DNA of 6,533 nt, from contig JAYTQQ010000019.1 in assembly GCA_043746635.1 (NCBI GenBank), positions 1-6,533 on the forward strand. Direction: 5' to 3'. The position numbers and the translations under genes were made by a program. The notes beneath the pieces were generated by a model. It did no database searches. It saw only the letters and a program-made list of their open reading frames with translations, and was not told the origin of the DNA. Origin of the DNA: JAYTQQ01 sp043746635 (GTDB lineage Bacteria > Bdellovibrionota > Bdellovibrionia > Bdellovibrionales > JAMPXM01). Shown here piece by piece: positions 1 through 6,075 of the stretch (the first letter of the stretch is position 1; every line of letters begins with the position of its first letter).

Positions 1-200
1 TCAGCGGCGAAGTTTTTAAATCTTCAAGCGGCTTCTGGAAACTCCAAGAAGAAGCGGGCCGGGCGCGTGCTAATTACAATGTCGAAGCCCAATTTTCTAT
101 GTTCCTGCCTGGGCCGATCGCAAAAACTCTTTTGACGGTGAACCTTCCCACGATGATGAGCGCTTACCACAAGCGCATCAAGGAGCTCTATGGAAAATGA
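1..200 (+). CDS. SRPBCC (START/polyketide-cyclase-like) family protein, C-terminal end only
   Basis: This is the last 65 codons of a gene that begins before the window. It is read from base 3 and ends at TGA 198-200. The visible residues run from SGEVFKSSSGFWKLQEEAG through FLPGPIAKTLL to MMSAYHKRIKELYGK. The order is a strand with a Trp, an alternating-strand stretch, a 'FLPGPI' turn and a long basic amphipathic helix. This resembles the final strands and C-terminal helix of SRPBCC/COQ10-like proteins, whose helix-grip fold binds hydrophobic ligands. Family membership is inferred from this pattern alone, and no ligand can be named. The stop overlaps the next gene by 11 bases, so the two are probably co-transcribed and translationally coupled. 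That the frame is real is supported by its ending exactly at the start of the next gene and by its protein-like composition. Confidence 0.7.
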   Translation, partial: SGEVFKSSSGFWKLQEEAGRARANYNVEAQFSMFLPGPIAKTLLTVNLPTMMSAYHKRIKELYGK

Positions 201-549
201 TGATGCATCCTCGCATGACCGCGGTTCAGGGGCCGGTGGACAACTCGGCGACACGATCAAAAAAATTCTGACGACAGGCTTAACGGCTGCTTTTATGACT
301 GAAGAAAGCATTCGGGGTTTCGTCGGCGAATTAAAACTTCCGAAAGAATCTTTAAATCTCCTTCTTCAGGGAGCGATGAAGTCCAAAGAAGAGCTCATGA
401 ATAGGGCCGGCAACGAAATCGTGAAGGTCATTTCAAAAATTGATTTCGTCAAAGAAGCTTCACGCTTTGTCGAAGAGCATAAATTTAAGATTAGTGCCGA
501 AGTCGAAGTACTTAAGAAAGATCATTCGTCGAAAGACTTAATTAAATAG
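190..549 (+). CDS. Small helix-rich protein of unknown function (phasin-like character)
   Basis: This gene encodes 119 residues that I cannot assign to a named function. The ATG at 190 is preceded by AAGGAG (179-184) with five bases between, a good ribosome binding site lying inside the upstream gene. Residues 1-20 are polar, Gly/Ser/Asp-rich and probably disordered. Residues 20-36 form an amphipathic or mildly hydrophobic helix (IKKILTTGLTAAFM). Residues 37-60 carry the 'FVGELKLPKESLNLLL' segment, and residues 62-97 form a long charged helix. The end is a short strand (KISAEVEVLKK) and a basic tail. There is no signal peptide or true membrane segment, so it is probably cytosolic. Its size and helical layout recall phasin-like or membrane-surface-associated proteins, but that is only a resemblance. 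The 11-base overlap with the SRPBCC gene suggests a shared role with that lipid- or ligand-binding protein. Confidence 0.75.
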   Translation: MENDDASSHDRGSGAGGQLGDTIKKILTTGLTAAFMTEESIRGFVGELKLPKESLNLLLQGAMKSKEELMNRAGNEIVKVISKIDFVKEASRFVEEHKFKISAEVEVLKKDHSSKDLIK

Positions 550-588
550 CCGTGGTTTTAAAACGACCGAACACGTTTGCTTCTGCGG

Positions 589-1500
589 TTAGTCTTTCAT
601 TAAAACTTCGCTGACACGATTCGGAGCAATGTTGATGATCGTCGCCGAAGCCGAGGGTTTCAGTTTATCCGAAGCCTTTGGCTTGATGACTTTGGATTCA
701 TCAAAACCTTCTTCTTGAGCATCGCTTGAATTTTTGTCGTCCTCAAGCTTAGAATTACTGGCTCGGAGCTCTTCAACCACTTTCATTCGCCTTTCAACAA
801 GTTCAGAAATCGCTTCAGATTTCGTCGAGCGGGCCGTGACGCTTTTTGATCCGTTCGAATAATTTCTTGAATTCACAAAAGCGAGTGGTGGTTTTGGTTT
901 ACTAATGCCAGAAAAATTAATGTACCCAACCATAAAGCCAATGAGATCTTCTGCTTTTTCAGGAAGCTCTCTCATCGCGACGCTTAAATAAGTGTAAAAG
1001 AGAGCCCGATTAACTTCGGGATTGTCATCGGTCATTTCGTTCAGGCTCAAATCCATGAAGGTATGTTCTAAGAAAGTTCGCATTCCTTGGCCATTCCATT
1101 TCGAATCGATTTCAAACATAATTTGATTGAGGACCTTTTGCTTTTGAAGTGATTCTTGTCTTCTTCCTGATAGGACACTGAGGCTTTCGCTGTAGCTAAA
1201 CCAGCGATTTTCAACCGCGCGTTCTTGAGACGTATTGTTAGCGCTAACCTGGTAGGTCTGAGTTTCGGTCACTTTTGCTTTGAGATCTTTGTCGACTTTT
1301 GCGAGTTCTTCTTGAGCGGCGTCTTGAGCTTTTTTGAGAGTTTCGATTGCTTTCGATTTTGCAAGTGGCCCCTGAGCCGAGTCATTCACGATGAGGACCG
1401 ACATCGTTTCAGCTCCGCAAGGTGTGAGCCTTAAGAAAATGCTGCAACCAAAGAGAAATGATAGGCTTAAAATTTTACGGGCAAGTGTCCGAATCTTCAT
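589..1500 (-). CDS. Exported coiled-coil-rich protein of unknown function
   Basis: This gene encodes 303 residues that I do not recognise as a named family. The N-terminus is a clear Sec signal: basic KIRTLARK, a hydrophobic core at about residues 10-23, and a likely signal peptidase I site after residue 30 (CGA before ET). A Cys at residue 19 follows LFG, but it sits inside the hydrophobic core with Phe at -2, so a lipoprotein is less likely. Residues about 47-80 and 113-130 are rich in Lys/Glu/Ala/Gln and look like coiled coil. Residues 140-200 are a more globular helical region with several Met and aromatic residues. Residues 225-285 are polar and charged, probably disordered, and a short hydrophobic patch (ATIINIAP) lies near the end. 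The start is fixed because a TAG stop lies two codons upstream in frame. No Shine-Dalgarno is visible. It is convergent with the 119-residue gene and divergent from tilS, so it is probably its own transcription unit with a periplasmic product. Confidence 0.75.
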   Translation of the reverse strand: MKIRTLARKILSLSFLFGCSIFLRLTPCGAETMSVLIVNDSAQGPLAKSKAIETLKKAQDAAQEELAKVDKDLKAKVTETQTYQVSANNTSQERAVENRWFSYSESLSVLSGRRQESLQKQKVLNQIMFEIDSKWNGQGMRTFLEHTFMDLSLNEMTDDNPEVNRALFYTYLSVAMRELPEKAEDLIGFMVGYINFSGISKPKPPLAFVNSRNYSNGSKSVTARSTKSEAISELVERRMKVVEELRASNSKLEDDKNSSDAQEEGFDESKVIKPKASDKLKPSASATIINIAPNRVSEVLMKD

Positions 1501-1540
1501 AAGGAACTAAAGAGCAATGCCTATGCCGTCCAGGATAGCG

Positions 1541-1556
1541 CGAGAGGGCTTTCTCG
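1541..1556. repeat. Short inverted repeat in the divergent intergenic region
   Basis: CGAGA (1541-1545) and TCTCG (1552-1556) form a five-base inverted repeat around a six-base spacer. It has no T-run, so it is not a terminator. It may be chance, and I record it because it lies between two divergent starts. Confidence 0.25.
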
Positions 1557-1594
1557 GGCATGCTGGAGGCGTGAGAGCGGGTTTTGGCTAGCAC

Positions 1595-1615
1595 CATGTC
1601 AAATCTTTTGACATG
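1595..1615. promoter_or_regulatory. Perfect 9-bp inverted repeat upstream of tilS, candidate operator or promoter element
   Basis: CATGTCAAA (1595-1603) and TTTGACATG (1607-1615) are exact reverse complements separated by TCT. The right arm contains a consensus-like -35 hexamer TTGACA (1608-1613), and the left arm holds the same hexamer on the other strand. Downstream on the + strand the best -10 candidate is GATACC (1629-1634), only three of six matches with a 15-base spacer, so the promoter reading is weak. The site lies 29 bases before the tilS ATG and 94 bases upstream of the divergent - strand gene, a natural place for an operator serving either side. There is no T-run, so a terminator is unlikely. 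A regulator cannot be named. Confidence 0.45.
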
Positions 1616-1644
1616 TAAAAGCTACCTGATACCTTTTGCCTTCT

Positions 1645-2616
1645 ATGAAAGTATCGAGACCGGCCTACGCGCTGGGTTTGAAATTAGAAGATCTCAAAGG
1701 CAAAAGAATTTTAGTCGCTTTTTCGGGAGGACTTGATTCTTGTGTGTTGCTCGAGCTTCTCCTTGAGCTCAAGTCTCGTCTTGATTTCGATTTGGGAATT
1801 GCGCACATTCATCACGGAGATGAGACGACTGTCCATCAAAAAAAATATCGAGATAAAGCTCTCGCTTTTTCAAAAAAACAGGCTGAATTCATAAAATGTC
1901 CTTTTTTCTTCGAGAAATTTTCGGGACAGATTTTGAATCCAAAAGAACAGCAGACTAAGAATGCATCAAGTGAAGCGAATCTTCGAAAAGTGCGTTCAGT
2001 TTTGCTTGAAAAATTGCGAAGTGAAAATCAGTTTGATATCCTGGTTTTGGCGCACCACGCACAAGATTTATTTGAGACCAGACTCATTCGTCTCATTCGC
2101 GGAACGGGGCAAAAAGGCCTTGAATCGATGCGTTCACAAAGCGCTACGAAACTGAGGCCTTTGCTTGAAATGTGGCCTGAGCAAATTCGAGCTTATGCCG
2201 ATCAAAAGAAAATCGAATATTTGAAAGATCCCAGTAATCAAGATCATCAATATTTAAGAAACTGGATCCGAACTTCGTGGTTGGTAGAATTAGAAGCGAA
2301 GCGCCCAGGTTCTACTCAGGCCTTTGCTAGATCCCTTGAGCTCCTCGCGAATGTAAAATCAGATTCGCAAGACGCGATTTTGCAGTCAAATCAAGCAAGC
2401 TTCAATCGAGACACGTTTCGCTCGTTCTCTAAAAAAGAACAACAAGTTACCATCGCAGAATGTCTCAGAAAATTCGCTAAGCAAAATTATTCTTCGAATA
2501 TGGTTCAGGAAATTTGTAAGCGTCTTGACACTCCCCGAAAGGAACTCAGCTTTAAAGTAGCTGGTTTTGAATGGACAGCTAACGCAGCACTTATTCTTGT
2601 TCGTGAAATTATTTAA
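1645..2616 (+). CDS. tilS: tRNA(Ile)-lysidine synthetase TilS
   Basis: TilS joins lysine to C34 of the CAU-anticodon isoleucine tRNA using ATP. This turns a Met-reading anticodon into one that reads AUA, and the enzyme is normally essential. The product is 323 residues from the ATG at 1645. An in-frame TTG at 1636 would add only three residues. The PP-loop ATP-binding motif SGGLDS is at residues 27-32. The family block resembling 'HHxDDxxET..RL.RG.G..GL' appears as HHAQDLFET (137-145) followed by RLIRLIRGTGQKGLESM, and LRPLLE is at 170-175. DPSNQD and YLRNWIR (195-209) match the conserved tRNA-contact region. The protein ends about 115 residues later, so it is a short form without the full C-terminal domains of E. 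coli TilS. The first Asp of the HHxDD block is Gln here. No Shine-Dalgarno is visible. The next gene is ftsH, a common neighbour of tilS. Confidence 0.93.
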   Translation: MKVSRPAYALGLKLEDLKGKRILVAFSGGLDSCVLLELLLELKSRLDFDLGIAHIHHGDETTVHQKKYRDKALAFSKKQAEFIKCPFFFEKFSGQILNPKEQQTKNASSEANLRKVRSVLLEKLRSENQFDILVLAHHAQDLFETRLIRLIRGTGQKGLESMRSQSATKLRPLLEMWPEQIRAYADQKKIEYLKDPSNQDHQYLRNWIRTSWLVELEAKRPGSTQAFARSLELLANVKSDSQDAILQSNQASFNRDTFRSFSKKEQQVTIAECLRKFAKQNYSSNMVQEICKRLDTPRKELSFKVAGFEWTANAALILVREII

Positions 2617-2711
2617 AGCGCTTACGCTAGGCTTTGAAAAAGTTTACGAAATTCGTTCAGATTTTAGTCACAATACTAGGCTAGTTTGGTAGCCGGTTTG
2701 GGAAGAAATCA

Positions 2712-2769
2712 GGACCTTGGATCACCTGTGTAGGTGCAGCAGAAGGTCTCCGCACTTTGTTGTGCAGAG
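2712..2769 (+). promoter_or_regulatory. Predicted structured RNA element in the ftsH leader
   Basis: Hand folding shows an outer stem GGACCTT (2712-2718) with AAGGTCT (2743-2749): six Watson-Crick pairs plus one G-U. It encloses an internal loop and a hairpin CACCT (2723-2727) / AGGTG (2732-2736) with loop GTGT. A second hairpin pairs GCAC (2752-2755) with GTGC (2762-2765), and across one mismatch extends through CTC (2748-2750) with GAG (2767-2769). Bases 2748-2749 belong to both folds, so the two extended forms exclude each other. The element ends 65 bases before the ftsH start. It matches no riboswitch class I can recognise. A regulatory role, such as temperature or ligand sensing, is inference only. 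Confidence 0.35.
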
Positions 2770-2819
2770 TTCTTCTCTAAACGACTACATGCGTGTTATT
2801 CTATATTCTATTCTTTGCC

Positions 2820-2834
2820 ATGAAGGAGTCATGA
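2820..2834 (+). promoter_or_regulatory. ftsH Shine-Dalgarno inside a four-codon mini-ORF
   Basis: AAGGAG (2823-2828) lies six bases before the ftsH ATG at 2835 and fixes that start. The same bases read as ATG AAG GAG TCA TGA, with the TGA directly abutting the ftsH ATG. Another ATG at 2831 is out of frame with ftsH. The mini-ORF has no obvious ribosome binding site of its own and may be chance. Confidence 0.6.
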
Positions 2835-4817
2835 ATGAGATCAACCCAAAAAACACTCGCCTTGTGGGCCGTACTAATTGTCGCGGGCCTCGTATTTTAC
2901 CAAATGTTTCAGCACCGGCGAACGACGACGATTGAAGATTTTAATTATCCAAAATTTGTTCAAGCGCTCGAAGAAAACAAAATTAAATCCGTGACCTTTC
3001 GGCCAGAAGCGAAAGAAATCTCGGGAGAGATTAAAGATGAATTCGTTCCTGAATTTAAAGGAAGTAAAACTTTTAGCATCAACGGCAATACCGATGCTGA
3101 AGGATTCAAGCTCGTGCGTGAAATCGGCGAAAAAAATGGAAGTCGTTTAGTTCCGATTTATGAGCCGGCTGATAGCAATTCGATCCAAGCCTTCTTACTC
3201 AACTATTTGCCGATTCTCCTCATCGTCGGAATGTTCATATTTTTGATGAAACAAATTCAAGCCGGCGGCGGAAAAGCGATGAGTTTCGGAAAGTCTCGAG
3301 CAAGACTTTTGACTGAAAATAAAAATCGTATGAGCTTCGCAGATGTTGCGGGGGTTGAAGAAGCAAAAGAAGAGCTTGAAGAGATTGTACACTTCTTGAA
3401 AGATCCTAAGAAGTTTACCAAACTTGGTGGTAGAATTCCGAAGGGTGTTTTGCTCGTGGGCCCTCCGGGAACGGGCAAGACTTTGCTTGCACGCGCCGTT
3501 GCCGGTGAAGCGGGCGTCCCATTCTATACTATTTCGGGTTCTGACTTCGTTGAAATGTTCGTCGGCGTGGGCGCGAGCCGCGTTCGCGATTTATTCGAAC
3601 AAGGAAAAAGAAATGCACCTTGCCTCATTTTCATCGATGAGATCGATGCGGTTGGCCGTCATCGTGGTGCCGGCATGGGCGGTGGCCATGACGAGCGCGA
3701 GCAAACTCTGAATCAGTTGCTCGTTGAGATGGATGGTTTCGAATCCAACGAAGGCGTTATTTTAATCGCGGCAACCAATCGTCCAGATGTTTTGGATCCG
3801 GCTCTTTTGCGTCCAGGTCGTTTTGATCGACGGGTTGTCGTAAATAAGCCAGACGTGATGGGTCGAAGAAAAATTTTAGATGTGCATGTTCGTAAGACTC
3901 CACTTGCGACAAGCGTTGATCTCGATAAGATCGCTCGCGGAACTCCTGGGTTTTCGGGTGCCGATCTCGGCAATCTCGTGAATGAAGCAGCCTTGAATGC
4001 GGCTCGCACGGATAAAACTCGGATTACGCAATCTGATTTCGAGAGTGCAAAAGATAAAGTTATGATGGGTGCCGAACGTAAGTCGATGGTCATTAGTGAT
4101 GAAGATAAAAAAGTGACGGCTTACCATGAAGCTGGTCATACCCTTGTGGGCAAATTACTTCCGGGTACGGATCCGATTCATAAGGTCACGATCATTCCTC
4201 GCGGGATGGCGCTGGGCCTTACCCAGATTTTGCCAGACAAAGAATCTCATAGCCTCTCAAAATCAAAAGCTCTCAACATGATTACGTTCATGTTCGGCGG
4301 ACGCGCGGCTGAAGAAGTTATTTTTAATGATTTCACGACCGGCGCAGGTAACGACATCGAAAGAGCGACCGACATCGCTCGCCGCATGGTTTGCGAATGG
4401 GGAATGAGCGAAAAGCTAGGCCCGCTTGCTTACGAAAAAAGCGAAGGTCCTGTGTTCATGGGGATGGGTACAGGCAAAGCACGTGAATATTCTGAGGCCA
4501 AAGCCGAAGAGATTGATCACGAAATCCATCGCATCGTGACCGAAGGTTCGCAAAATGCGAAACGTCTTTTGACCGAGAATATCGATACGCTTCATAAACT
4601 TGCGCAAGCATTGCTTGAACATGAAACGATTGATGGCGCCGAAGTCGATTTGATTTGTCGCGGTGGTTCTCTTGAGGATGTGCGCAAAGATCGCATCATC
4701 AAAGAGACAGAAAATCAAAGAGAACAAGCGCAAGGTCGTAAAGACGCTAAAGTCGAAGATGATAAAAAGTCGGCGGGTAGTGACCCAGTAGGAAATCCGG
4801 GGCCAGTGACTGCGTGA
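2835..4817 (+). CDS. ftsH: ATP-dependent zinc metalloprotease FtsH
   Basis: FtsH is a hexameric inner-membrane protease that pulls out and degrades misfolded membrane proteins and selected cytosolic regulators. The 660-residue length is normal. Transmembrane segment 1 is at about residues 8-25, a periplasmic domain at 26-118, and transmembrane segment 2 at about 120-139. The AAA+ domain has Walker A GPPGTGKT (209-216), the pore motif FVG (242-244), Walker B LIFIDEID (264-271), and the second region of homology with arginine fingers R326 and R329 in LLRPGRFDR. The M41 zinc site is HEAGH (431-435), with the third ligand predicted as D507 in GAGNDIERAT. All key residues are present. Residues from about 620 form a charged, Pro/Gly-ending tail that is probably disordered. 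The start is set by a good Shine-Dalgarno and gives a sensible short N-terminus before the first membrane helix. The stop overlaps cdaA by four bases, so the two are translationally coupled. Confidence 0.98.
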   Translation: MRSTQKTLALWAVLIVAGLVFYQMFQHRRTTTIEDFNYPKFVQALEENKIKSVTFRPEAKEISGEIKDEFVPEFKGSKTFSINGNTDAEGFKLVREIGEKNGSRLVPIYEPADSNSIQAFLLNYLPILLIVGMFIFLMKQIQAGGGKAMSFGKSRARLLTENKNRMSFADVAGVEEAKEELEEIVHFLKDPKKFTKLGGRIPKGVLLVGPPGTGKTLLARAVAGEAGVPFYTISGSDFVEMFVGVGASRVRDLFEQGKRNAPCLIFIDEIDAVGRHRGAGMGGGHDEREQTLNQLLVEMDGFESNEGVILIAATNRPDVLDPALLRPGRFDRRVVVNKPDVMGRRKILDVHVRKTPLATSVDLDKIARGTPGFSGADLGNLVNEAALNAARTDKTRITQSDFESAKDKVMMGAERKSMVISDEDKKVTAYHEAGHTLVGKLLPGTDPIHKVTIIPRGMALGLTQILPDKESHSLSKSKALNMITFMFGGRAAEEVIFNDFTTGAGNDIERATDIARRMVCEWGMSEKLGPLAYEKSEGPVFMGMGTGKAREYSEAKAEEIDHEIHRIVTEGSQNAKRLLTENIDTLHKLAQALLEHETIDGAEVDLICRGGSLEDVRKDRIIKETENQREQAQGRKDAKVEDDKKSAGSDPVGNPGPVTA

Positions 4818-5623
4818 TTTTGCAAAACCTTATTGAAAACTTAAGTTTCATTTTCACGCAGCTCAGGCTGCGTGATTTCGTTGATATGTTCCTCGTTTGG
4901 GTCGTTGTTTACCGAGTTTTGATTTTGATCAGACATACCGGCACGGTCCAAATGCTGTCAGGTCTAGGCATCCTCGCCATCGCCTATCTCGTGAGTATTT
5001 GGTTTGAGCTCTACACGTTTAATTGGATTCTCGAGAAATTTTTTAACAATTTATTTTTGATCGTTGTGATTCTGTTTCAAGGTGAGATTCGAAGAGCGCT
5101 CGCACACATTGGCAGCAACCCATTCTTAACCGGTGTGAGTCAGGCGCACGAGACACAGATGATAGAGGAGCTGTCGAAGGCGGCGGCTCAAATCGCAATT
5201 CGCGGAAGTGGAGCTCTCATCGTGATCGAGCGTGAAATCAATCTTGAATATTTCGTAGAACTGGGCACTGAGCTTGACAGCGCCGTCAGCTGCGAAGTCA
5301 TTAGCTCGGTTTTTTTACCGCAAAGTCCGTTACATGATGGTGCCGTCATTATTCGTTCGGGTCGTATTTTTGCGGCGGGGTGCTTTCTTCCTCTTTCGAA
5401 AAATCCTCAAGTTGATAAAAATTTCGGAACCAGGCATCGTGCAGCTCTTGGTCTTACAGAAGAAACCGATGCACTGGTGATCGTGGTCAGCGAAGAGACC
5501 AACCAAATCGGGGTCGCCGAAATGGGCCAAATCAAAATCGTCAACGACCAGAATGAACTTCGAAAATCTCTCTACCAAACTTTTGGTCTCAAAATGCGCG
5601 CAACCTCTGCTGAGGCGACATGA
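4814..5623 (+). CDS. cdaA: Diadenylate cyclase CdaA (DAC domain, membrane-bound)
   Basis: CdaA condenses two ATP into the second messenger c-di-AMP, which controls potassium and osmolyte uptake and cell-wall balance in bacteria that use it. The product has 269 residues. Three membrane segments lie at about residues 23-39, 45-65 and 77-90, followed by a linker helix (113-130) and the cytosolic DAC domain. That domain begins with GALIVIER (133-140) and carries the catalytic DGA motif (175-177, in SPLHDGAVII) and the RHR motif (207-209, in GTRHRAALG). Both are intact, so an active enzyme is expected. The GTG start at 4814 overlaps the ftsH stop (GTGA). It is preferred because the next in-frame ATG, at residue 25, would cut into the first membrane helix. 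There is no strong Shine-Dalgarno, so translation probably depends on coupling to ftsH. The next gene encodes its usual partner CdaR. Confidence 0.96.
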   Translation: MILQNLIENLSFIFTQLRLRDFVDMFLVWVVVYRVLILIRHTGTVQMLSGLGILAIAYLVSIWFELYTFNWILEKFFNNLFLIVVILFQGEIRRALAHIGSNPFLTGVSQAHETQMIEELSKAAAQIAIRGSGALIVIEREINLEYFVELGTELDSAVSCEVISSVFLPQSPLHDGAVIIRSGRIFAAGCFLPLSKNPQVDKNFGTRHRAALGLTEETDALVIVVSEETNQIGVAEMGQIKIVNDQNELRKSLYQTFGLKMRATSAEAT

Positions 5624-6075
5624 GCGAAACAAGAGATGGCAAATCATTGCGAGGCTCGAAAATTCCTCCGGCTTGGCAAGATCTGTTATTTGAAAATGGC
5701 AGCTACAAGCTTGTCGCTCTTTTTGTAACGATGATTTTATGGGTAACCATTTTAGGTCGTCGTGATTTTATGCTATCGAAAGATATCGATATCGATTTCT
5801 TGCTCCCTAAAAATTTAATTATTGCTGAGAACATTGATAGACGAGTGAGCGTTAAGGTAAGTGGCCCTCGGATTGCGATTAAAAAGTTTGCGCAAAATCC
5901 AGGTACGATTACCCTCGACTTGGCCCGCGCTCACGTTGGTAATAATCGAATCGTTATTACTTCGAAAAATATTGAAGTTCCGTTTGGAGTTAAAGTGATT
6001 TCGGTGACTCCTGATATCACCAACGTTGCGCTTGTGCGCGCTAATCCGAGTGCGGATTTGAAGGATCAACAGTGA
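5620..6075 (+). CDS. cdaR: CdaR-like YbbR-domain protein, CdaA regulator
   Basis: YbbR-domain proteins encoded next to cdaA bind the cyclase at the membrane and modulate its activity, as known for Firmicutes CdaR. A role here is inferred from position and domain. The product has 151 residues. A cytosolic N-terminus of about 30 residues includes the segment PPAWQDLLFENGSYK. One membrane anchor lies at about 31-46 (LVALFVTMILWVTIL). It is followed by an extracytoplasmic beta-rich region with a single YbbR-like repeat (about 52-140) containing VSVKVSGPR and ITLDLARAHVGNNRIVI. Firmicutes CdaR usually carries several such repeats, so this is a minimal version. The ATG overlaps the cdaA stop (ATGA), with GAGG (5612-5615) four bases upstream. 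The stop overlaps the glmM start. The protein is weakly conserved in sequence, and the call rests on fold pattern plus strong context. Confidence 0.88.
   Translation: MSETRDGKSLRGSKIPPAWQDLLFENGSYKLVALFVTMILWVTILGRRDFMLSKDIDIDFLLPKNLIIAENIDRRVSVKVSGPRIAIKKFAQNPGTITLDLARAHVGNNRIVITSKNIEVPFGVKVISVTPDITNVALVRANPSADLKDQQ

Larger units (their letters stand above)
2617..2834 (+). promoter_or_regulatory. Gene-free region between tilS and ftsH, probable ftsH 5' leader
   Basis: This 218-base stretch holds no convincing gene. Just after tilS is a weak 4-bp hairpin (AGCG/CGCT, 2617-2628) without a T-run, so no clear terminator is seen. A further small hairpin is GGCTA (2679-2683) with TAGCC (2690-2694). 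A more elaborate folding element follows and is listed separately. AT-rich sequence at about 2656-2678 and 2796-2810 could hold a -10 element, but I found no promoter with a good -35 and spacing. The length of the gap and its folding potential suggest that ftsH has its own promoter here, though read-through from tilS cannot be excluded. Confidence 0.5.

Noticed and set aside
24..311. 95-codon open frame on the - strand
   Set aside because: It lies opposite the SRPBCC end and the 119-residue gene, both of which have better coding evidence. Its product is Pro/Cys/Arg-rich with no recognisable pattern.
550..588. Possible terminator between convergent genes (palindrome GTTTTAAAAC at 555-564)
   Set aside because: The palindrome has no loop and no GC-rich stem followed by a T-run, so it does not look like an intrinsic terminator for either gene.
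1436..1450. Lipoprotein signal (Cys at residue 19 of the - strand exported protein)
   Set aside because: The Cys falls in the middle of the hydrophobic core and the -2 residue is Phe. A signal peptidase I site after residue 30 fits better.
2627..2682. Direct repeat CTAGGCT at 2627-2633 and 2676-2682
   Set aside because: Seven bases repeated only twice is within chance expectation for an intergenic region.
2717..2935. 72-codon + strand frame starting with TTG and running into ftsH
   Set aside because: It has no ribosome binding site, overlaps the ftsH start in another frame, and its Cys/Arg/Asn-rich product has no protein-like pattern.
3713..4093. 126-codon - strand frame opposite ftsH
   Set aside because: It is antisense to the highly conserved AAA+ domain and its Arg/Ser/Thr-rich composition is typical of a shadow frame.
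4416..4733. 105-codon - strand frame opposite the end of ftsH
   Set aside because: It is a shadow of the FtsH C-terminal coding region, rich in Phe/Ile/Arg, with no start signal.
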